Source: Micractinium sp. NFX-FRZ
Lineage: Eukaryota > Chlorophyta > Trebouxiophyceae > Chlorellales > Chlorellaceae
DNA length: 23,779 bases
Assembly: GCA_029339195.1 (NCBI GenBank)
Contig: JAPTJF010000651.1
Coordinates: 1-23,779, forward strand
Direction: 5' to 3'
Shown: piece by piece, positions 1 to 9,652 of the stretch
Position numbering within the stretch: the first letter of the stretch is position 1
How the letters are laid out: every line of letters begins with the position of its first letter
Translations under genes and position numbers: made by a program
Notes under the pieces: model-generated
Told to the model about the DNA's origin: nothing
The model's database searches: none
What the model saw: the letters and a program-made list of their open reading frames with translations, nothing else

Positions 1-13
1 GTGGCCCGCGGGG

Positions 14-14
<1 letters not shown>

Positions 15-63
<49 letters not shown>
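15..63. repeat. 49-base homopolymeric G run
   Basis: Positions 15 to 63 are an uninterrupted run of 49 G, immediately preceded by a G/C-only stretch. This is directly visible. Such a tract can form G-quadruplex structures and is very hard to sequence, so its true length is uncertain. It could also mark a weak assembly join at the left edge of the window. Confidence 0.95.
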
Positions 64-65
<2 letters not shown>

Positions 66-409
66 ACGGTGTGGAGAACCAGAAAGGGAGCCAGAAAGGG
101 AGCCAGTGGAAAACAGTGCCACAAGGGGGGGAGGCAGGGAACAAACAGAGCGGCCGAGTGGGTGCCAAGTGCAACCCCACGGGTTGAACATACCAGACCA
201 CCCAGCCAGACAGCCAGCCAGGCGGCAACTACAGCAGGTCGACCGTTGGCGTGGTTGAGTGCCAAGCCAGGCCAAGCCAGGAAGCGAAACAATAGAGTGG
301 AGGTTGGCCAGCAGCACCTTGGAGGGCTGCACCACCGGGCCCAGCTGCGCCACAAAACGTGCGCAGCGTGCACAGCACACCGTGCATGCACAGCGTGCAC
401 AGCGCGCAC
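64..409. other. Left flank with no confident exon (intron or 3' region of the coiled-coil gene)
   Basis: No convincing coding exon was found left of position 410. On the minus strand this stretch follows a GTGCGC donor at 409, so it should begin as intron. One acceptor-like site near 347 would open a short reading frame (Leu-Gly-Pro-Val-Val-Gln-Pro-Ser-Lys...), but the sequence beyond has no heptad pattern and no clear stop was assigned. The terminal exon of the coiled-coil gene is therefore here and unrecognised, or outside the window. Positions 361-409 are rich in GTGCAC/TGCATG repeats. Confidence 0.5.
355..409 (-). repeat. GTGCAC/TGCATG-rich 5' end of intron, shared with other introns
   Basis: Immediately after the 5' splice site at 409, the minus-strand intron contains CTGTGCACGCTGTGCATG (plus 385-402). 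The same 18 bases, extended to 21, occur just after the donor of the exon at 6109-6213 (plus 6074-6094) and, in opposite orientation, inside the intron at 7507-7820 (7626-7646). Confidence 0.8.
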
Positions 410-3400
410 CTCGAGCTGCGCCACGTGGCCCAGCCGCGCCGCCAGCTGCTCGCTCAGCTCCTGGAAGCGGGCCTCCGCCTCTGCACGCAGGCCGGCCTCC
501 TGCTCGGCCCATTCCTGCAGCCTGCCCAGCCGGCTGCGCTCCGCATCCAGCTCCTGAGCTGCCTCGCTGTACCGAGCGTCGGCGCGCGCCCGCTGCGCCG
601 CCTCCTGGTCCGCACGCTCCTGCGGGTGGAAGGGAATGAAGCGGGGAGGCATGTGCAGGACACGTCAGCATGAACAGCACAGAAATGTCGAGAGGCAGAG
701 AGCTGCACAGCAACGGGGGATATGGCGGCCTGCAGGCAAGGCACAAGACAAGCCAGGCTAGTGCTCGGGAGGAGCGCAAGCGTCGCTGACAGCAGCAGCA
801 TCCACAGCGGCAGATTGAGCCAGCAGCTGCACGACCGACAAGCGCAGGTTGCAGCTGACACACAGAGTCAAACAGAGCTCAGCGTAGACCAGCGGGCACA
901 GCACACCTGCAGCCCGGCAATACGATCCCGCTCCGCCTCCAGCTGCCGGCTCAGCTCCGGCACCCGCGCCTCCGCCTCTGCCCGCAGCGCCTCCTCCCGC
1001 TGCGCCCACTCCTGCTGCCCGCCCAGCTGCCTGCGCTCCGCCTCCAGCTGCTGGCTCAACTGCTGCACGCGAGCCTCCGCCTCGGCTTGATACGCCGCCT
1101 CCTTCTCAGCCCAGCGTGCCGCCTCGTTTTGCATCCACTCCTGCTGGCTGCGCAGCTGACCACGCTCTGCCTCCAGCTGCTGGCTGAGCTCTTGGATCCG
1201 AGCCTCCGCCTGCTGCCGCCGCTCCGCTTCCTGCCGCCCCCACTCCTGCTGGCTGCCCAATTCGCTGCCCAACCGCCCACGCTCCGCCTCCAGCTGCTGG
1301 CTCAGCTCCTGCACTCGCGCCTCGGCCTGCTGCCGCCGTTCCGCCTCTTGGCGTGCCGCCTCCTGCTGGCTGCTCAGCTGGCTGCGCTCCTGCTCCAGCT
1401 GCCACGTCAGCTCTTGGATGCGGGCCTCCGCCTGCTGCCGCCGCTCGGCCTCTTGCTGCGCCCACTGCTGCTGGCTGCCCAACTCGCCGCCCAGCCTGCT
1501 GCGCTCCTGCTCCAGCTGCCACGTCAGCTCTTCAACCCGCGCCTCTGCCTGCTGCCGCCACTCAGCCTCCTGGCGTGCCGCCTCCTGCTGCCCGCCCAGC
1601 TGGCTGCGCTCTTGTTCCAGCAACTGTGAGAGCTCATGCACACGTGCCTCTGCTTGCTGCCGCCGCTCAGCCTCTTGCTGTGCCCACTGCTGCTGGCTCC
1701 CTAGTTCACCGCCCAGCCGGCTGCGCTCTGCCTCCAGCTGTTGTGACAGCTCCTGCACACGCGCCTCTGCCTGCTGCCGCTGCTCCGCCTCTTGCCGCCC
1801 CCAGCCCTGCTGGCTTTGCAGCTGCTGCCGCTCCGCCTCCAGCTGCTGGCTCAGCTCATACACCCGCGCCTCTGCCTCCGCCCGCAGCGCCGCCTCGTGC
1901 CGTGCCGCCTCCTGCAAGCTGCCCAGCTGCCGGCGCTCCGCCTCCAGCTGCTGGCTAAGTTCGTGTATGCGAGTCTCTGCCTGCTGCCGCCGCTCCGCCT
2001 CCTGGCGTGCCCACTCTTGTTGGGTGCCAACCTCGCCGCCCAGCCGGCTGCGCTCCGCCTCCAGCTGCTGGCTCAGCTCCTGCACGCGCGCCTCCGCCTC
2101 GGCACGCAGGGATGCCTCTTTGGCCGACCACTGTGCAGCCTCCTGCTCGGCCCAGCGCTGGAGCTCTGCAAGCCGCCCCCGCTCCGCCTCCAGCTGCTGC
2201 GCCGCCTCGCTGTAGCGCTCGTCGGCGCGCGCCCGCTGCGCCGCCTCCTCGTCGGCATGCTCCTGCGGGGTGCGGGGGCAAGGGCAGGAGGAAGGGTGTC
2301 AGGAGAAGGGGATGCCAGGAGGCAGGGAGGGTGCGGGAAGTGCGATGCACACAAGAAAGTGTGGGGGGACGACAAGATGGCTGGAGCACAGGAGGACAGG
2401 GGGACAGGATGCAGGAGGGCGCGAGAGGGCAGAGGAGGAAGTGCAGCGGGCACACGCTGCGGCAGCTGGCGGGCGAGGCAGCTGGTGAGGTACAAGTGCC
2501 GCCTGATGCGCAGGCGCCCCCTGCCCCCCAGCTGTGTGCGCACACCTGCAGGCCCGCCATGTGGCGGCGCTCCGACTCCAGCGCCAGCGCCAGCTCCTCA
2601 TAGCGCGCCACCGAGTCCTCCAGCTGGCGCACCACGCCCTCGTACTGGGTGATCGCGTCCTCGGCTTGCTTCTGCAGGGTTGACCAGGAGGAACGGCCAG
2701 AGAGGGCAAGGTGGGCATCGTGGCAAGACGAGCGTGCCAGTGTCAGCAGGCCCAGGAGCAGCAGCAGCAGCAGCAGCCAACCACCAGGAGCAGCAGCAGC
2801 AGCGCCCCCCCATATGCACAGGTGGCATGCCCTGCCCCCGCCCCCGCCCCACCTCCAGGCTCGTGCTGTTGGTGCGCTCTGCGTGCAGCTCCGCCTGCAG
2901 GCTGCCCAGCCGGTTGTGCTCCGCCTCCAGCTGCTCGCTCAGCTGCTGAATGCGGGCCTCCGCTTCCGCCCGCAGCACCGCCTCCTGCTGTCCCCACTCC
3001 TGCTTGCTGCCCAGCTGGCTGCTGAGCCGGTTGCGCTCCGCCTCCAGCTGCTGGTGAAGCTCCTGCACGCGCGCCTGCGCCTCCTGCCGCTGCTCCGCCT
3101 CCTGCTCCGCCCATTTCTGGTGGTGGCTCAGCTGCCGCCGCTCCGCCTCCAGCTGCTGGCTCAGCTCCTGCACACGCGCCTCGGCCTGCTGCCGCCGCTC
3201 GGCCTCTTGGCGTGCCGCCTCCTGCTGGCTGCCCAGCTGGCTGCGCTCCTGCTCCAGCTGCCACGTCAGCTCCTGAATGCGCGCCTCCGCCTGCTGCCGC
3301 CGCTCGGCCTCTTGCTGTGCCGCCTCTTGCTGGCTGCCAATCTCGCCGCCCAGCCTGTTACGCTCCGCCTCCAGCTGTTGCGAGAGGTCACAAATGCGCG

Positions 3401-6400
3401 CCTCCGCCTCTGCGCGCACCGCCGCCTCCTTCTCCGCCCAGCGAGCCGCCTCCTGCGCCACCTGCTCCTGCTGGCTGCCCAGCCGCCCCCGCTCCGCCTC
3501 CAGCTGCTGGGTCAGCTCCTGCACGCGCGCCTCTGCTTGCGCCCGCAGCACAGCCTCCTGGTGCGCCTGCTCTGTCTGGCTGCTGAGCTGGCCCCGCTCC
3601 GCATCCAGCTGCCACGTCAGCTCCAAAATGCGGGCCTCCGCCTCAGCCTTGAGAGACGATTCCATCTCCACCCGCAGCGAGGCCTCCCGCTCGGCCCACT
3701 CAGACACGCTGCCAAGGCGCCCCCGCTCCGCCTCCAGCTGCTGCGCCGCTTCACCGTAGCGTGCGTCGGCCGCGGCCAGGCGCTCAGCCGCCTCCTCGGC
3801 TTGCCGCTGCGCAGGAGGGACAGGCAGGCGGGAGGCAGGTGTGGGTAGGGTGAAGAGGGTGAGGTGAAGAGGGTGAGGTGCATGCATGCCACAGTAGTCA
3901 CAGCGGAATTCAAGAAGGGCAGAACTGGGGCAGTTGGCCAGCGCAGCAGCAATGCCTGCCCGCCCGCCCGCCTGCCGCCCCCGTCTGTTGACCAGCCAAA
4001 GCAGAGAGGCAGACAACGTCTTCACCTCCCCCGCCGCTCGACCAGCTGAACATGCCACCTGGCATGCGCCTGCGTCTCCTGCCTGCCACGCTGCTCTGCT
4101 CCCCTTCCCCCGCTCACCTGCAGGCCGGCCACCACGCCGCGCTCCGCCTCCAGCTGCTGCGCCACCTCAGTGAAGCGCGACTCGGCGGCCGCACGCTGGG
4201 CCGCCTCGCTGTCGACTTGGGCCTGCAGGGGTAGTAGGTAGGGGGGAGGGAGGGTGGGTGGGAGGGGCAGGGCCCAGGCGCCATGGGTAAGCAGCAGGGC
4301 TCCCGTGGGATGGTATGGTCCCTCTAGTCTAGTCTAGTCGTTACAGCTTTTCACATCCCCAAGGGGATTCAACTTCAGGACGAACCATATCCTGAGAGGT
4401 TGGTCCTTCTATATAGCCAGCACACAGCACCAAGCACCGTGCTGGCGAGACTTCCTCCCCTAGACTTCCTAGCATCGCTTGCACCAGCAGGCGCAGCAGG
4501 CGCACAGCATGCAAACCGCACCTGCAGCTGCGCCACGTGCCCCTGCTGCGACTCCAGCTGGCGGCTCAGCTCCTGGAAGCGCGCCTCGGCGGCCGCACGT
4601 TGCGCAGCCTCGGCCTCTGCCCGCTCCTACAAAGGACAATGAGTATTACATTATTAATTATTTAACTTAATTAACTTAATTATTGACAATGAGTGTTGCA
4701 CAGGTTCCCTGCTGAGGGGGCTTACCGGCCGCATGCTGCGCACAGCTCAGCATAAACCTGCACCCACACATCCGAGTGCACCACCCCTGCCATGCGGCAG
4801 CACCCATGCAGCAGCACCGTCGCCGCCCGCGCCCACCGCCCCCACCCCCGCACCCATGCAACAGCCCCGCCACCGCCCCCTGCACACAGCAGGCTGGTAG
4901 GGTAAGCAAGCGACCACCGAGCCGCCGATGCAGTGTGGGCAAGAACGAGTCAAGCAGGTGCGTCAGTGTGGTCTGTCAGCTCGTAAACACGCACCTGCAG
5001 GCCGGCGACGCGTGCACGCTCCGCCTCCAGCTGCTGGCTCAGCTCCTGGAAGCGGGCCTCGGCGGCAGCGCGCTGCTCTGCCTCCCGCCGCTCCTCTTGC
5101 TGCGGCACGGCAGGCAAAGCAGGGGGCGGGCAGCAAGGGGGGGCAATCAGATGGAGGCACGTACACGTTCGAAGCACTGCTGACCTGGAGCCGCCGCTGC
5201 ATGTGTAGGTAGAGCACATGCGGCGATATGGAGAAGCAAAGGCTGTGTGGGCCAGGCACAGGTTCAGGCACGGACAAAGGCCCTGCGCAGGGGTTCACTG
5301 ACACACACTCCAGCACTGAAAGCAGCCACACCCCTTTCCCTCCGGCCAGGGCACCCTTGCTTCTCTGGATGCCCCCTGCTGCCCCTGAGCACCCGGCCCC
5401 GCCACACACCTGCAGGCTGCCAAAGCGCCCCCGCTCCGCCTCCAGCTGCTGCATCGCGTCGCTGTACCGAGACTCCGCCTGAGCCCGCTGCGCCGCCTCC
5501 TGATCCGCCCGCCGCTGCAGGAGGGGCCGGGTGGACACACACAAGCCAGGCGGGGCGTCAGACACGGAACGGCGTCGCGCACGGAACGCAGCAGTAGCGC
5601 GGCGTTGCGGTACGGCGACAGGCGCAGCGCGCGGCAGCGTTGCGTGGAGGCCACGCATGCAGACAAAGTATGCTTACTTGCAACTCAGCGAATCTGAAGT
5701 TTTCGTCTTCAAGCAGCTGCAGCACATCGCTGTGCCGCGCCTCGGCGTGCGCGCGCTGCTCCGCCTCCTCCGCCGCCCGCCGCTGCGGCACCGAGCACAG
5801 CAGAGCATGCGATGACAGGTCAGCAGGCTGCCTCTACCAGTACAATGACGCCATGAGGCGTGGTGCCGGGCTGGGGCTACCCTGTGCCAGACCAGCACTT
5901 GTGCCGGGACAACACACGTGCCAGGGTCGCTGCAGCACCCGTAAGCCTGCGTTGCCCAAGTCGCCCGCCTGCCCAGCCACGGTGCCCCTCCCCGACCACC
6001 CGTCCAGCACACCCCACACAAAGCACGCCCAGTGCGCCTGCAGCACGGCACCTTGCTGTGCTGCGCCACCGCTCAACATGCACAGCGTGCACAGCACGCA
6101 CAGCGCACCTGCAGCGCCGCCAGCTCGCTGTGCTGCGACTCCAGCTGGCGGCTCAGCTGCTGGAAGCGGGCCTCCGCCTCTGCACGCAGCGCTGCCTCGG
6201 CCTCGGCACGCTCCTGTGGGACACACGATTCACAAGAAGAACCACTGTTAAAAGCCAGAGAACGCTGCTGCAGAAGAGAGCCACTGCTGGCGAGGCAGCA
6301 AAGCCCACAATGACGCACAACATCAAAGCACTTCAATGCCCACCCGTGCCGCAAACTCCGACCTGCCGGCTGTCCAGCCGACAATGACACACGCACACAC

Positions 6401-9400
6401 ACACAAAGCAACCCTCCCCGTCCACATTCCACACCAGCCCACCCACCTGCAGGCTCTCCAGCCGGTTGCGCTCCTCCTCCAGCCGCCGCTGCTTCGCCTC
6501 CAGCTCAATCTGCACCAGAGCCTTCTCACGCAGCGCATACTCGCGAGCCTCGCGCTCCGCAGACAGCGAGCGCTGGGCCTGCGGGGCGGCGGACATTTGA
6601 ATAACGGGTTGAGGGTGATAGGGGTAGGGCGGTGTGGGGGGCGGCATGGGTGGGGTGTGGGGTGAGGGAACCAGGCGGGGAGATCGTCACGCAACAGCCC
6701 ACAAGGATGCGTTCCAGGGGGCGGCTCATGCTTGGGTTGCTGCCTCGATCAGCACAGCACAGCATGGCACAGCATGGCAGTCACAACGCAGCACGGCACA
6801 GCACCCTCTGCAGCCCAGCGCTGTGCCTTCTTTCACAGCACAGCACGGCACAGCGCAGCACGGCACATCTCGGCTCCAGCATCCTGTGCAGCCCAGCGCT
6901 GTGCTTCTGTCACAGCACAGCACGGCACAGCGTGGCACAGCGCGCACAGCACCCACCTCCTCCAGCATCCTCTGCAGGTCTGCGGTGTTCCTGTTGGAGG
7001 CCCTGGCTTCTGCCAGCGCATCCGCTGCCACCGTTGCCTCCTGCGCACCAACAAGCCAAGGGGTGCATGGGGTGTTGTGTTGTGAGGTCATGCGCACCAA
7101 GCGATTTGGGTGGGCACGTCACCAGAAGGGCGGTCAGATGCAGGGCCCAAGGCTTACGGGGGACCACAGCAGGTCAAGCGGGCGAGGGCGTCTGTCGGGC
7201 CACGCAGCAGGCACAGCAGGGGCCAGAAGGAGAGGCGCCAGGCCGCCATCCCCTGGCGCTGCCGCAGCCCAGTGCATGCGCTGTCCCACCTGCACCCCCC
7301 GCCCCCGCCAGCCAGTGCGCCCACCCTGCCTGCACCGTCTGTACCCCATCCCCCGCACGCACGCTCCCCTCTCATGCAAAAGACATCCCTGGCATCAAAC
7401 GCATCAGAACATGCATGCATCAGAGGTAATGTGAACCTCCCCCTGGTGAATGCCGCCCCACCTCCTTCATCATATATGCCAGCCGCTGCTTGGCCTCCAG
7501 CTGGATCTGCAAGCGCAACAAATGGGGGTACGGACACTGACTGTCATCATAACAGTTGTGCTGCCGCTGGTGGGCACACCGCAGGTCAGGGAGAGCGTGA
7601 TGCAGGTGGGGCGCTGCTGCGCACGCTGTGCACGCTGTGCATGTTGTGCCCAGCCCCGCCTCAGACACACAATCAACTGTCCTGTGAAACAAGTGTGGTG
7701 TGAAGTGACCAAACATGTGTGCAGACATGAGTGCAGTCGAGTCATCATCGTGTCAAGCCATCTCTGATGAAGCCGGCGGCAGCAGGCAGCCCAGCGATTG
7801 GCCACCCGCACCAGCCGCACCTGCACCAGCGCCTTCTCCAGGTAGGCCGCCTGCCGGGCCTCACGCTCCTGGGACAGAGATGCGTTCACCTGCAGGCACG
7901 GGGGCGTGCACACATTGTTTGGAAGCTGAGGAATACACCAGAGCACCGCAACAACCAGGAAGCATGAGGGCACCCGCTGCCGTCCCAAACTAGCCCGCTG
8001 CATTTGCGTTCCCATTCACATAAGGCTGCCCAGCATGATCACGCAACACACAAGTGGACACAGAGAGCGGGAGGTCTGAAGAGAGAAGACACATGCAGAA
8101 GCATCCATGATAAAGGTCTAGAAGACCTCGGCACCACAGCACATGCCGCCCACCTCGTCCAGCAGGCGCTGCATCTCTGCCTGGTCAAACGTGGCCGCCT
8201 GGGCCGCCTGCAGCTCCACCTGCGGCGATCAAATGCAAGAAGGGAAGGGGTACGGGTTGTTTCATAGGAGTGGGGGCTGTGAGGGTTTCACAGTAACACG
8301 TGAGCCTGCCCAGCATGCCCTGCCAGCTGCTGCCCAGCACGCCCTGCCACCTGCTGCACAGCTGCCGCTCAGCACGCCCTGCCAGCTGCTGCCCAGCACG
8401 CCCTGCCACCTGCTGCATAGCTGCCGCTCCGCACGCCCTGCCCAGCTGCTGCCCAGCACGCCCTGCCAGCTCAGCCCCCCGCCCACCTGGATCAGCTCCT
8501 TCTCCCGGCTGGCCGCATCCATTGCCTCTGCCAGGGAGGCATTCACCTGCGGCGAGTGAGAGGGTGAGGGGGAGGGGCGGGTGAGGAGGGCGGGTGAGCT
8601 GGTGCAAGGGAGGGGCGAGAGAGGGGCGGGCAGAGGGGCGGATGGGGGCCATGTGATGGGTTGAGGGGCCAGGCAACTTAAAGAGGAGTTCCATGAGAGA
8701 GAAGCTAGCCTGACTCAGGCATTCGGGGGTGGGGGTGAGGGGCATGGAGCCATGGGCACTGAGGCAGGCCGCCAATGCTGGCAGGGAGGGTGCACAGGCG
8801 GGTTGTGACCCAGGCGGCAGGTCGGGCTTAAGAACATGACCTACTCGGCTGCCGACTGTCGCAACTCGTTGCAGCCGCCGCACGGGCACGCATGCATGCA
8901 TGCATGTACTGCGGCCGTCTGCCAGCTGTCCGCCTCATCCCAGCCCATTCTCGTGAGCAAGTGTGCGTCTCACCCACGCACATGGCCCCTCAGCCGCCCC
9001 TCGTGCTTACTTCATCCAGCATTGTGCGCAGCTGGCGTGCCTCGGCATCCGCCTCCTGCTTGGCTGCCCGCCCAGACTCGAGCTTGCGGGCAGCGGCCAT
9101 CGCCTCCTGCGGCAGCAGCAGCGGCGGGCAACCGATAAGGGCAAGTAGACAGATGGACAGAGATGGGCGCAGCAAACTGAGCAGGGTGCAGGTACCAGCT
9201 TGATGCCGAGCGGCAGTTTGTTGCCTTGTGGTGGTAGTGTCGCCACGTAGGCGCTCAACCGCGGGGCGGCGGAGGGCCCAGGCCTCCGCCCAAGCCGCCC
9301 TGCCGCGCTGGTAGGCACTCCAGAGATGCAGGACTAGTATGAGCACGGCTGGGGCGGGGCCAGGGCGCCAGAGCAAGCCCACTTTGAACACCCTCAGCAG

Positions 9401-9652
9401 GGCCTTGCTTACCAGCACGGGAGTTGCCGCATTGTGTGCGCCGTGTGGCAGGTGCGACCCTGTCCGAGATCCACGGCAGCCGCCCTGCTCTGCACGGGCC
9501 CTGAGTGCCAGGCGAGCCCGTCGTTGCGCGCGGAAAGGCGGAGGCCGCCCGAGCGGCACCAGCGCCGCTTGCATCCTCCCAGTGTTTCCACAAACTCGGA
9601 GACCGCCCAGATACTGCAGCAACGCTGCCTGTGGCGCGAACATGGACGTCAT
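410..9652 (-). CDS. Large heptad-repeat coiled-coil protein, 18 or more exons, 3' end not found
   Basis: Exons in transcript order (plus coordinates) are 9652-9413, 9106-9011, 8546-8487, 8219-8154, 7889-7821, 7506-7462, 7040-6957, 6578-6447, 6213-6109, 5782-5678, 5514-5410, 5099-4995, 4626-4522, 4222-4118, 3806-2853, 2671-2546, 2262-907 and 619-410. All are multiples of three and joined in phase 0, giving at least 1,356 codons. Exon 1 (80 aa) is rich in Arg/Ala with few acids and contains LALRARAEQ, which resembles a plastid transit peptide. Its GTAAGC donor at 9412 is my choice; a GTGGGC donor at 9382 would add 10 residues. The rest is Glu/Gln/Arg/Ala heptads with the core EARVQELSQQLEAER. 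No catalytic domain is visible. The family is not recognised beyond a long coiled coil, so a structural or scaffold role is only an inference. The ATG at 9652 is the first in-frame Met of the exon. Confidence 0.8.
907..2262 (-). repeat. Giant 1,356-nt exon encoding tandem 35/39/43-residue coiled-coil units
   Basis: This single open exon (452 codons) starts after a CCCCGCAG acceptor and ends at CTGCAG|GTGTGC. Measured from one LEAER/LEQER to the next, its successive units are 43, 39, 35, 35, 39, 35, 39, 35, 39, 43 and 35 residues, then a final LEAERDRIAGLQ. The longer units differ by a 4-residue insert (for example SRLGGELGSQQ against SQLGGQQ) or an 8-residue insert (WAEKEAAY type). Several neighbouring units are nearly identical at DNA level, which points to recent unequal exchange or gene conversion. 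Confidence 0.85.
2756..2804. repeat. Interrupted AGC trinucleotide microsatellite in an intron
   Basis: Two AGC/GCA runs, at about 2756-2778 and 2788-2804, are separated by CAACCACCAGG. They lie in the intron between the coding exons at 2546-2671 and 2853-3806. The flanking GGAGC is repeated, so the second run looks like a local duplication of the first. Confidence 0.85.
2853..3806 (-). repeat. 954-nt exon encoding the same 35/39/43-residue coiled-coil units
   Basis: This exon (318 codons) follows a CTGCGCAG acceptor at 3807 and ends at a GTGGGGCGGG donor at 2852. Its units, counted between LEAER-type motifs, are 43, 35, 43, 39, 35, 35 and 39 residues. The opening segment (RQAEEAAERLAAADARYGEAA) belongs to the same subtype that opens the other long exons. 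It ends with a non-repeat tail (HAERTNSTSLE). Segments around 3230-3370 closely match segments around 1380-1520 in the other giant exon. Confidence 0.85.
4118..6213 (-). repeat. Array of six consecutive 105-nt exons, one 35-residue coiled-coil unit each
   Basis: The exons at 6213-6109, 5782-5678, 5514-5410, 5099-4995, 4626-4522 and 4222-4118 are each exactly 105 nt and phase 0. Each encodes five heptads and ends in Leu-Gln. Five of the six end in CTGCAG|GT; the exon at 5678-5782 ends in TTGCAA|GTAAGC. Two subtypes alternate irregularly: one with a Tyr/Phe-Ser/Thr-Asp/Glu core (RYSDAMQQLEAER) and one with RFQELSQQLEAER. The separating introns are about 160-370 nt. Confidence 0.85.
4635..4694. 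repeat. AT-rich island bounded by a 10-bp direct repeat, inside an intron
   Basis: GACAATGAGT occurs at 4635-4644 and again at 4685-4694. Between them are about 40 bases of almost pure A/T, with an internal TTAACTTAA-type repeat, in otherwise strongly GC-rich DNA. On the minus strand the island sits just upstream of the CTTTGTAG acceptor at 4627. It could be a small insertion with target-site duplication, or a slipped tandem duplication. Confidence 0.8.
6748..6950. repeat. Intronic minisatellite of CAGCACGGCACAGC units
   Basis: Blocks containing CAGCCCAGCGCTGTGC start at 6811 and 6889, a 78-base period, each followed by runs of CACAGCACAGCACGGCACAGC. A shorter related block precedes them from about 6748. 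The array fills most of the intron between the exons at 6447-6578 and 6957-7040. Open frames across it on both strands are repeat artefacts. Confidence 0.8.
8311..8480. repeat. 59-60 bp minisatellite, about three copies, in an intron
   Basis: Copies start near 8311, 8370 and 8430. Each contains CAGCACGCCCTGCCAGCTGCT followed by a related half-unit ending CAGCTGCCGCTC, so the array has nested shorter periodicity. It abuts the 3' side of the small coding exon at 8487-8546. Confidence 0.85.
8890..8906. repeat. GCAT tetranucleotide microsatellite
   Basis: Four consecutive GCAT units plus a partial one occur in the intron between the exons at 8487-8546 and 9011-9106. The rest of this intron (8547-9010) shows G-rich sequence and no exon that I can support. 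Confidence 0.85.

Noticed and set aside
1087..3848. Long plus-strand open frames rich in Leu, Gln and Ala opposite the giant coiled-coil exons (1087-1629, 1792-2652, 2649-3848).
   Set aside because: They are antisense shadows of a repeat whose minus-strand frame has the heptads, splice sites and family-like composition. Their low stop density follows from GC-rich repeat codons.
907..6213. Regularly spaced repeats resembling a CRISPR or satellite array.
   Set aside because: The repeats are translated heptad units in phase-0 exons with canonical splice borders, and the sequence is clearly eukaryotic.
6632..7434. Two long plus-strand frames (about 265 codons) across 6632-7434.
   Set aside because: They cross a minisatellite and the antisense of a spliced minus-strand exon, and have no recognisable domain.
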